Source of the DNA: Clostridiales bacterium | GTDB taxonomy: Bacteria; Bacillota_A; Clostridia; Lachnospirales; Bianqueaceae | Direction of reading: 5' to 3' | NCBI GenBank assembly: GCA_019423265.1 | Contig: JAHZBS010000065.1 | Location: forward strand, 1 to 11,615 | Length of the DNA stretch: 11,615 nucleotides | In this document: positions 7,402-11,615 of the stretch, one piece after another | Position numbering within the stretch: the stretch's first letter is position 1 | Layout: every line of letters starts with the position of its first letter | The notes under the pieces: model-generated | What the model was told of the DNA's origin: nothing | Seen by the model: only the letters and a program-made list of their open reading frames with translations | Database searches by the model: none | Position numbers and translations under genes: made by a program

Positions 7402-8430
7402 TTATTGACAGTGATTGTATCCGGTAATCTCCCTCGTCGAATCCCGGAGGTTCAGCTCCGGAGTAATTTGCCGGCAAACTCTCTTCTTGTGATCCGCATT
7501 CTCCGTCATCTGTGTCTCATAGAGATCGATAATCTCATCCACGATGGTGCGCACAGAGGGTCCACAGGTGGTCATCGGGACTTCATAGATTGACATCTCC
7601 GGAATGTCATCGTAACTGATGACCGACACATCCCTTGGAATGGAGATATTCCACTCCCGCAGAATATTGATAAGTCCGAATGAAGTGTCCTGGGAATCGA
7701 GGATCAAAGCCGTCGGCCTCGTAGGGGCATCCCAAAGGGCGGCAAACTTTTGGCTCAATTCCTTACGGTTATCCAGAAAACTTCCATAATATGTATTTTC
7801 TAATTTAATAAAATAGGAGGCGTCAAAATTCAGCTTGGCATCAAAAACGCCTTTCAGATAGCCGTCGCTTTTGTCCGTTTCCTCCCCGATAAACGCAATC
7901 TTCCGGTGGCCCAGTCCGGCCAGGTAGGTAACCGCATTGTAGACGCCCTGCTTTCGATCGATGGCGATCTGGTGCGCTCCGTCCAGCGAACCGCCGCCGA
8001 CAATGGCAATCTGACCGGGATACCGCTCCTTTTCCTTTATGAAGTCCACCGAGGGACGCCAATCCGGAAAGAACCAGCATAAAACGAAATCGATGAAATG
8101 CTCGTGAAATGTCCTCAGCGCCGTCACCGAATCCGACATGGATACCAGCACATCGATGCCGCGGGCACCCGCTTCCTCCTGAAGGGCATTGACCAAATGA
8201 TAGAAAAAAATACCTTCCGCTTTTGGCCAGATAAAGCCTATGCTTCGATTTCCCTTATTGGCCAGCCTCCTGGCAGCCATATTCGGAACGTAGTTCATCT
8301 GTGCGGCTAGCTTTAGAATCCTTCTCCGCGTCTCGTCGCTAACCCCGGGGGCATTGTTCAACGCCTTCGATACCGTTGGATGGCTGACGCCTGCCGCTAT
8401 GGCGATATCCTTTATCGTTACATTGGCCAT
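7402..8430 (-). CDS. LacI/GalR-family transcriptional regulator
   Basis: A 342-residue protein of standard family length. The N-terminal helix-turn-helix is VTIKDIAIAAGVSHPTVSKA (about 4-23). The hinge helix NMAARRLA (50-57) contains the leucine that normally inserts into the minor groove. The periplasmic-binding-protein-like effector domain starts at SIGFIWP and includes VSVISYDDIPEM near the C-terminus, corresponding to the usual GFDD sugar-contact region. It should bind an inverted-repeat operator and release or grip it on binding a sugar. Its target is unknown. The transporter-GH95 operon on the same strand is a natural candidate, as is self-regulation. The ATG follows AAGGGGGAG. I found no clear CG-centred LacI palindrome in either nearby spacer. 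Confidence 0.93.
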   Translation of the reverse strand: MANVTIKDIAIAAGVSHPTVSKALNNAPGVSDETRRRILKLAAQMNYVPNMAARRLANKGNRSIGFIWPKAEGIFFYHLVNALQEEAGARGIDVLVSMSDSVTALRTFHEHFIDFVLCWFFPDWRPSVDFIKEKERYPGQIAIVGGGSLDGAHQIAIDRKQGVYNAVTYLAGLGHRKIAFIGEETDKSDGYLKGVFDAKLNFDASYFIKLENTYYGSFLDNRKELSQKFAALWDAPTRPTALILDSQDTSFGLINILREWNISIPRDVSVISYDDIPEMSIYEVPMTTCGPSVRTIVDEIIDLYETQMTENADHKKRVCRQITPELNLRDSTREITGYNHCQ

Positions 8431-8457
8431 TGACTCTCCCCCTTCTGATTTATATTT

Positions 8458-8486
8458 ATAATACTACTCGTGTTCGCTCCTGTCAA
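8458..8486 (-). promoter_or_regulatory. Promoter of the lacI-type gene
   Basis: On the minus strand a consensus -35, TTGACA (8481-8486), is separated by exactly 17 bp from TATTAT (8458-8463). The expected start lies about 20 bp before the ATG, leaving just room for the ribosome binding site. This is a near-consensus housekeeping-sigma promoter. Confidence 0.75.
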
Positions 8487-8504
8487 GGATTTAGTGTGTA
8501 TAAT

Positions 8505-8591
8505 TAGCTTGATAGCTTAATTTTCACAGGGCTGTACATTTTCCCGGCCCGCCGCACACTCGATAGCTGTAGAATTTTTATTTATAGCTGT
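8505..8591. repeat. Repeated TAGCT motifs in the lacI/MFS divergent spacer
   Basis: TAGCTT occurs at 8505 and 8513 as a near-perfect 8-bp tandem repeat. ATAGCTGT occurs at 8563-8570 and 8584-8591, 21 bp apart. The last copy ends about 10 bp before the expected -35 of the MFS promoter. The layout suggests sites for a DNA-binding protein acting on one or both divergent promoters. Function is inferred. Confidence 0.35.
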
Positions 8592-8622
8592 TCTCTCTCT
8601 ATCCCCACGCCTGTGCAGCTGC

Positions 8623-8628
8623 TATACT
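8623..8628 (+). promoter_or_regulatory. Candidate -10 box of the MFS gene promoter
   Basis: TATACT matches the -10 consensus in five of six positions and lies 37 bp before the ATG. No acceptable -35 is found 16-18 bp upstream (TATCCC at best), which would fit an activated promoter. An inverted repeat, AGGAT-AGA-ATCCT (8633-8645), covers the expected start point and could be an operator. Confidence 0.4.
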
Positions 8629-8664
8629 AATTAGGATAGAATCCTTCACAGGGGGCAATGTCAA

Positions 8665-9981
8665 ATGCAATCCTATAGAAAAGCAATACACGATTTACGG
8701 ATGTTCTTGATCCTGTGGTCAACACAATCCCTCTCATCCCTCGGCAGCGCCATGACCAGTTTTGCGCTGGTCATCTGGTCCTATCAGCAGAATGGCTCCG
8801 CGCTGACAACTTCTCTGCTTTCCATCTGTTCCTACGCTCCATATGTGGTCATGAGCATTTTTGCGGGCGCCCTGAGCGACCGGTGGAATAAAAAGTATAC
8901 CATGCTGGTCAGCGATATCCTGGCCGCCCTCTCGACTTTGACCGTCCTATTTCTGTTAAAATCTGGTCAGCTCCGCATCGGCCACCTCTATCTGTTGAAT
9001 GCAGTGAACGGTCTGATGAACACGGTCCAACAGCCGGCTTCCGCCGTGTCCATCAGTCTCCTCACACCGCGGAAGTATTACCAGAAGATAAGCGGTCTCA
9101 ACTCCCTATCCAACTCCCTGATTACGGTTCTGACACCCGTGATTGCCACTGCACTGTTGACCTTCAGCAGCATCGACACCGTGATTCTCCTGGATTTGGC
9201 AACCTGTATCGTCGCCGTCGCCTGCCTCGCCCTCCTGATTACAATCCCGGAAGCCGAAAAAGACCAGATTTCAGAGGCGGAGCCTCTTTTCACAGCTGCC
9301 AAAAAGGGATTGCACTATTTACATGAGAACCGCGGGATCCTTGATCTGATTTTATTTCTGGCGGCGATTAACCTTGTCGCCTCCATGTATAACGCCGCTC
9401 TGCCCGCCATGCTGTTGTCCCGCAAAAACGGAGGGGAGGCTATACTGGGAATGGTTAACACCTGCGCCGGACTCGCAACGCTGGCGGGAAGCGTGCTGGT
9501 ATCGCTGGCTCCGCCGCCCAAAAGCAGGATCCGCGTCATATGCGACACTCTTCTCTTTTCTATGGGCACGGAGAATCTGGTGCTTGCTCTGGGAAGGACG
9601 CCCCTCGCATGGTGCGTTGGCGCCATCCTCGGCTGGATCTTCATTCCGGTGATGAGCGCCAATATGGACGCGCTCCTGCGCTCCTATATCCCTGTGGAGG
9701 TTCAGGGCCGGGTTTACTCCGCTCGAAACACGCTGCAATTTTTCACCATTCCACTGGGCTATCTCCTGGGAGGCTTATTGGTAGACGCCGTCCTTGAGCC
9801 TCTTATGGCGTCCCAGGGACAGGACAGTATACTTGTTGCTTTAGTCGGCAGTGGAAAAGGATCCGGCGCCGCCATTCTATATCTGATCATCGCGGTCCTC
9901 GGTGTGATGATCTGCCTGCTCTTTCGGCGAGATAAGCATCTGTGGGCGCTGGAGGATCGAAACCGTGACCGCCCGGCATAG
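8665..9981 (+). CDS. MFS efflux-type transporter (MefA/DHA3-like)
   Basis: A 438-residue integral membrane protein with about twelve hydrophobic segments. MFS motif A is in the loop after helix 2, GALSDRWNKKYTM (68-80). The opening SLSSLGSAMTSFALVIWSYQQNGSA and the segment QPASAVSISLLTPRKYYQKISGLNSL are characteristic of the MefA/DHA3 drug:proton antiporters, which export macrolides or other small molecules. The real substrate cannot be told. The central cytoplasmic loop is near residue 200 (PEAEKDQISEAEP), and the C-terminus is a charged tail. The ATG at 8665 follows AGGGGG at 9 nt. An ATG 7 nt earlier is out of frame and soon stops. It is a single-gene unit diverging from lacI and closed by a strong terminator. 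Nothing nearby shows antibiotic production or resistance, so general export is the cautious call. Confidence 0.88.
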   Translation: MQSYRKAIHDLRMFLILWSTQSLSSLGSAMTSFALVIWSYQQNGSALTTSLLSICSYAPYVVMSIFAGALSDRWNKKYTMLVSDILAALSTLTVLFLLKSGQLRIGHLYLLNAVNGLMNTVQQPASAVSISLLTPRKYYQKISGLNSLSNSLITVLTPVIATALLTFSSIDTVILLDLATCIVAVACLALLITIPEAEKDQISEAEPLFTAAKKGLHYLHENRGILDLILFLAAINLVASMYNAALPAMLLSRKNGGEAILGMVNTCAGLATLAGSVLVSLAPPPKSRIRVICDTLLFSMGTENLVLALGRTPLAWCVGAILGWIFIPVMSANMDALLRSYIPVEVQGRVYSARNTLQFFTIPLGYLLGGLLVDAVLEPLMASQGQDSILVALVGSGKGSGAAILYLIIAVLGVMICLLFRRDKHLWALEDRNRDRPA

Positions 9982-10026
9982 AGTGCGCTGGCGTTCTTAT
10001 TTTGGTAAGCAATCGCGGTATACCAC

Positions 10027-10074
10027 AAAAAAGACGCCGAGCACACTGCTTTTGCAGTCCCCGGTGTCTTTTTT
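10027..10074. terminator. Bidirectional terminator between MFS and the small metal genes
   Basis: A long hairpin. The outer stem AAAAAAGACGCCG pairs with CGGTGTCTTTTTT (one G-U pair), and an inner stem CTGC/GCAG closes a TTTT loop. The six A and six T residues at the ends supply a U-run on either strand. It can therefore end the MFS transcript on the plus strand and the two small genes on the minus strand. Confidence 0.85.
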
Positions 10075-10139
10075 CACGCTGTTTTGCTACAGCCCCTTTG
10101 TATAAATGCCGCTCTTCTGTGACTTCCATTCCGCACATC

Positions 10140-10268
10140 CTAGCGGTCTGTGTCGGAACCCGATGTGCCGCCTCTACCGCAGATGGCCCTTGCAAGCCTT
10201 CTACAGTAGCTTTGAATCGCCAATACCGCGACCGCAAGCAATAAGGCGCACAAAATTGCAATTGTCAT
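10140..10268 (-). CDS. Small membrane peptide (42 residues) downstream of the FeoB-associated gene
   Basis: Not a recognised family. An ATG at 10268 is preceded by GAGGGGAGG with 9 nt spacing, one of the better ribosome binding sites in the window. It opens a 42-codon frame: MTIAILCALLLAVAVLAI as one transmembrane helix, then a short basic tail with Cys22 and Cys30 and a Gly/Ser-rich end. It starts 30 bp after the stop of the FeoB-associated gene, on the same strand and before any terminator, so the two should be co-transcribed. The layout of one helix, a basic patch and cysteines resembles a reduced version of its neighbour, so it may be a partner or a diverged copy. A longer frame overlapping it (down to 9887) begins at a TTG with no ribosome binding site and runs through the terminator, so I reject that. 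Confidence 0.6.
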   Translation of the reverse strand: MTIAILCALLLAVAVLAIQSYCRRLARAICGRGGTSGSDTDR

Positions 10269-10298
10269 GACAATGCGCCTCCCCTCTCCTGGGCTCAG

Positions 10299-10496
10299 CT
10301 ACTTTTGTCGTTTCGCCTTCCCGCCCGCCTCAAATTGTCTCATACAAGAGCCCCCGCAGCCGCTACATCCATTGCAGCCGGCGCAGCCTCCCTTTTTCTT
10401 TGCCTTGATGATCTGTCGAATCGCCATGGCAACCAATACAATCAATACAGCACAGACTATAATTGTCGCTGCATTTGCAGCCAGCCATTCTAGCAT
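10299..10496 (-). CDS. FeoB-associated Cys-rich membrane protein
   Basis: A 65-residue protein with one transmembrane helix at about 10-30 (TIIVCAVLIVLVAMAI), a basic KAKKK, then a cysteine cluster CAGCNGCSGCGGSC (38-51) with five Cys, and a short basic tail. This is the standard layout of the FeoB-associated Cys-rich family (the family once mislabelled virus attachment protein p12). Its members usually sit beside feoB and are thought to help ferrous-iron uptake by binding metal at the inner face. A TTG two codons upstream would leave only 2 nt from the AGAGGAG site; the ATG at 10496 has 8 nt and was chosen. The gene is read from a promoter covered by a DtxR-type operator. No feoA or feoB lies within the window, which is unusual. 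Confidence 0.88.
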   Translation of the reverse strand: MLEWLAANAATIIVCAVLIVLVAMAIRQIIKAKKKGGCAGCNGCSGCGGSCMRQFEAGGKAKRQK

Positions 10497-10574
10497 ACTC
10501 AAGACTCCTCTTTTATTAGTCTATGTGAGAGATGAGGATCTGTGCAGATCTTCATTTCCTATTGTCTCATCTAT

Positions 10575-10594
10575 AAGTTAGCACAAACTAACTT
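10575..10594. promoter_or_regulatory. DtxR/IdeR-type operator
   Basis: A perfect inverted repeat, AAGTTAG-N6-CTAACTT. Its GTTAG/CTAAC half-sites resemble the TTAGGTTAG..CTAACCTAA iron boxes of DtxR and IdeR. It overlaps the -10 and extends into the spacer, a layout in which a bound repressor would block RNA polymerase. The DtxR-family gene about 420 bp away is the natural regulator. Confidence 0.65.
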
Positions 10595-10603
10595 CGATGT
10601 CAA
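10575..10603 (-). promoter_or_regulatory. Promoter of the FeoB-associated gene
   Basis: On the minus strand a perfect -35 TTGACA (10598-10603) is 17 bp from TAACTT (10575-10580, four of six matches). Transcription would start about 70 bp before the ATG. The leader contains an imperfect 12-bp hairpin around 10537-10562. The -10 and most of the spacer fall inside the DtxR-type inverted repeat. Confidence 0.7.
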
Positions 10604-10654
10604 GCCCTAAATTTTAACAGATATCCCCAAAAGCATTTCTCGATGTTAGATATG

Positions 10655-10683
10655 TTAAAACTAAACACAAAATCTGGTATAGT
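10655..10683 (+). promoter_or_regulatory. Candidate promoter of the truncated LysR gene
   Basis: TTAAAA (10655-10660) and TATAGT (10678-10683) are 17 bp apart. They match the consensus in four and five of six positions. An inverted repeat, TTAG-N11-CTAA (10646-10664), overlaps the -35 and is a possible operator for either LysR or DtxR. Confidence 0.45.
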
Positions 10684-10711
10684 TAACTCAAGCGGAGAGA
10701 GGCATGACTAT

Positions 10712-10810
10712 ATGGAATTAAGGGTCTTGAAGTATTTTTTGATGGTCGCCAGAGAGGAAAATATTGCAAAGGCGGCTGCGCTTTTACACATTACGCAGCC
10801 CACCCTTTAA
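10712..10810 (+). pseudogene. LysR-family regulator, truncated after 32 codons
   Basis: The translation MELRVLKYFLMVAREENIAKAAALLHITQPTL is the opening of a LysR-type helix-turn-helix. A TAA follows exactly where intact members read Ser-Arg-Gln in the recognition helix. None of the three frames after the stop, down to 10959, looks like the rest of a LysR protein, so this is a deletion or rearrangement, not a single frameshift. A purine-rich GGAGAGAGG site and a promoter candidate remain upstream, so decay looks recent. The stretch 10811-10959 holds only the DtxR promoter. Confidence 0.8.
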
Positions 10811-10908
10811 AAAGCGAGTTCGTATTTTGGGATTATGCAGAGCCGGCTTTTGTGTGCATACAAACGACGTTCTCTGCGGATACTAGGACTCATCACAGAA
10901 AAATTAAC

Positions 10909-10938
10909 TTGCGCATATCACTGTGCCGGTGGTATAAT
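10909..10938 (+). promoter_or_regulatory. Candidate promoter of the DtxR-family gene
   Basis: A perfect -10 TATAAT (10933-10938) has TTGCGC (10909-10914, three of six matches) 18 bp upstream. The expected start is about 65 bp before the ATG. CTTGCGCA (10908-10915) recurs inverted as TGCGCAAG (10961-10968), flanking the -10 on both sides. Confidence 0.55.
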
Positions 10939-11010
10939 ATTCTATAAATGCAATGAACAGTGCGCAAGGATATACATGCGATGCACCAACGAAAAGGAGG
11001 CTCGAAGGCT

Positions 11011-11403
11011 ATGAAAATCCATGAATCAGCGGAGAACTATCTGGAAACCATCCTGATTTTAAGCCATTCCAAACCCTTCGTCCGTTCGATCGATATTGTG
11101 AATGAGTTAGACTTCACCAAGCCCAGCGTCAGTGTGGCGATGAAGAAGCTCCGGGAGAGCGGCTATATTCTCATGGACGCCGACGGCTATATTACACTGA
11201 CGCCCAGCGGGCGCTCCATAGCGGAAAAGATCTACGAGCGCCATACTCTTTTGGCGGACTGGCTGACCCAGCTCGGCGTGGCTAAGGAAACCGCCGCGGA
11301 GGACGCCTGCCGGATTGAGCATGTGATTAGCGCAGAGAGTTTTGAGGCTATCAAGCGGCATGTGGGGGCGGCGAACACCCCTCAGCCGAATTCGGCGGAT
11401 TAA
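11011..11403 (+). CDS. DtxR/MntR-family metal-dependent transcriptional regulator
   Basis: A 130-residue protein: winged helix-turn-helix (about 1-65, with VRSIDIVNELDFTKPSVSVAMKKL), then the metal-binding dimerisation domain (about 70-118). Likely ligands, by alignment with DtxR and MntR, are Glu12, His78, Cys100, Glu103 and His104. The Cys-Arg-Ile-Glu-His run matches the DtxR iron site, where MntR has Glu in place of Cys. Asn9 sits where DtxR has Met10 and MntR has Asp8. The C-terminal SH3/FeoA-like domain of long DtxR proteins is absent, so it has the short MntR-like form. A GTG at 10960 would add 17 residues, but the ATG at 11011 has AAAAGGAGG 10 nt upstream and fits the family N-terminus. 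It probably represses the small metal genes diverging from it when metal is plentiful. Confidence 0.92.
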   Translation: MKIHESAENYLETILILSHSKPFVRSIDIVNELDFTKPSVSVAMKKLRESGYILMDADGYITLTPSGRSIAEKIYERHTLLADWLTQLGVAKETAAEDACRIEHVISAESFEAIKRHVGAANTPQPNSAD

Positions 11404-11427
11404 CCCCCCTTCATTCTTCGGCATTAT

Positions 11428-11471
11428 AAAAAAGACTTGCTCCGGGATCTCCATCCCAAAGCAAGTCTTTT
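11428..11471. terminator. Bidirectional terminator between convergent genes
   Basis: A 12-bp outer stem (AAAAGACTTGCT with AGCAAGTCTTTT) and a 5-bp inner stem (GGGAT/ATCCC) are separated by a 2x2 internal loop and close a CTCC loop. U-runs on both strands let it end the DtxR gene from the left and the oxidoreductase gene from the right. Confidence 0.88.
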
Positions 11472-11476
11472 GCTGT

Positions 11477-11615
11477 TTAAAAACTATATCGCTGCTCCGT
11501 TTTATACGCTCGATATGCGCCCTCCATCACAACCGTGAGCGCAACGGCCTCATCGATGCCCACCGTGACCGGCGTGCCCTTCGTCACAGCGTCCACCCAC
11601 TGCCGCTGCGGGCTC
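11477..11615 (-). CDS. Gfo/Idh/MocA-family oxidoreductase, C-terminal fragment
   Basis: Forty-five codons of the 3' end plus a TAA stop; the remainder lies beyond the right edge. The stretch QWVDAVTKGTPVTVGIDEAV, followed by ALTVVMEGAYRAYKTEQRY, matches the usual C-terminal pattern of sugar and inositol dehydrogenases of the Gfo/Idh/MocA family (F-x-D-A-V-x-x-G-x-P, then a helix ending in A-Y-x-S). Such NAD(P)-dependent enzymes oxidise sugars or inositols in the cytoplasm. The substrate cannot be told. It converges on the DtxR gene. Confidence 0.72.
   Translation of the reverse strand, partial: SPQRQWVDAVTKGTPVTVGIDEAVALTVVMEGAYRAYKTEQRYSF

Noticed and set aside
7316..7477. 54-codon N-terminal extension of the 6731 gene to an ATG at 7477
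   Set aside because: It would overlap the lacI 3' end in another frame, pass through the lacI terminator hairpin, and encode a Gly/Ser-rich stretch unlike the rest of the protein.
8523..8653. TTCACAGGG present twice (8523 and 8645)
   Set aside because: The second copy includes the MFS ribosome binding site and the two are 122 bp apart; coincidence is more likely than a shared regulatory element.
9887..10261. 124-residue minus-strand frame across the MFS 3' end
   Set aside because: It has a TTG start without a ribosome binding site, overlaps the MFS gene and terminator, and has no membrane segment or recognisable motif; the 42-codon frame in the same place is better supported.
1..11615. CRISPR arrays, insertion sequences, tRNA or rRNA genes, attachment sites
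   Set aside because: No regularly spaced direct repeats, transposase-like frames, terminal inverted repeats or tRNA-like folds were seen on either strand by reading.

Overview
The window looks like the chromosome of a gut-type, low-to-mid GC Gram-positive anaerobe of the class Clostridia. The grounds are strong AGGAGG-type ribosome binding sites, a lipoprotein sugar-binding protein with LplB/LplC-type (YteP/YtcP-type) permeases, a LacI regulator, a FeoB-associated Cys-rich peptide and a clostridial-type DtxR regulator. No database search was possible, so family names rest on motifs I recognise in the translations.

Region 1 (1-6322, all on the minus strand, transcribed right to left) is a glycan-use operon: permease 1, permease 2, lipoprotein solute-binding protein, GH95 alpha-L-fucosidase-type enzyme, then the N-terminus of an SGNH/GDSL esterase that runs off the left edge. 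The two permeases are 13 bp apart. The binding-protein gene is flanked by a hairpin on each side. No ATPase gene is present, so the importer probably borrows a shared MsmX/MsmK-type ATPase. The likely logic is import of a fucosylated, possibly O-acetylated oligosaccharide and its trimming in the cytoplasm. Upstream (6323-6730) lie a weak promoter, a 10-bp direct repeat spaced exactly 21 bp, and two tandem minus-strand terminators that seal the operon off from the genes upstream.

Region 2 (6731-8430, minus strand) holds a LacI-family regulator with a near-consensus promoter and a strong terminator, followed by an unrecognised two-helix membrane protein with a probable GTG start.

Region 3 (8665-10074, plus strand) is a single MFS efflux-type transporter (MefA/DHA3-like) with its own terminator. 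It diverges from lacI across a 234-bp spacer that contains repeated TAGCT motifs, two of them 21 bp apart.

Region 4 (10140-11471) is a small metal-homeostasis unit. On the minus strand are a FeoB-associated Cys-rich membrane protein and, downstream of it, a 42-residue membrane peptide that is easily missed. Their promoter is overlaid by a perfect inverted repeat of the DtxR/IdeR type. On the plus strand is a DtxR-family regulator with an iron-type Cys-x-x-Glu-His ligand set. Between them is a LysR-family gene cut off after 32 codons. No feoA or feoB gene is in the window.

Region 5 (11477-11615, minus strand) is the C-terminal end of a Gfo/Idh/MocA-type oxidoreductase that enters from the right edge and converges on the DtxR gene across a shared bidirectional terminator.
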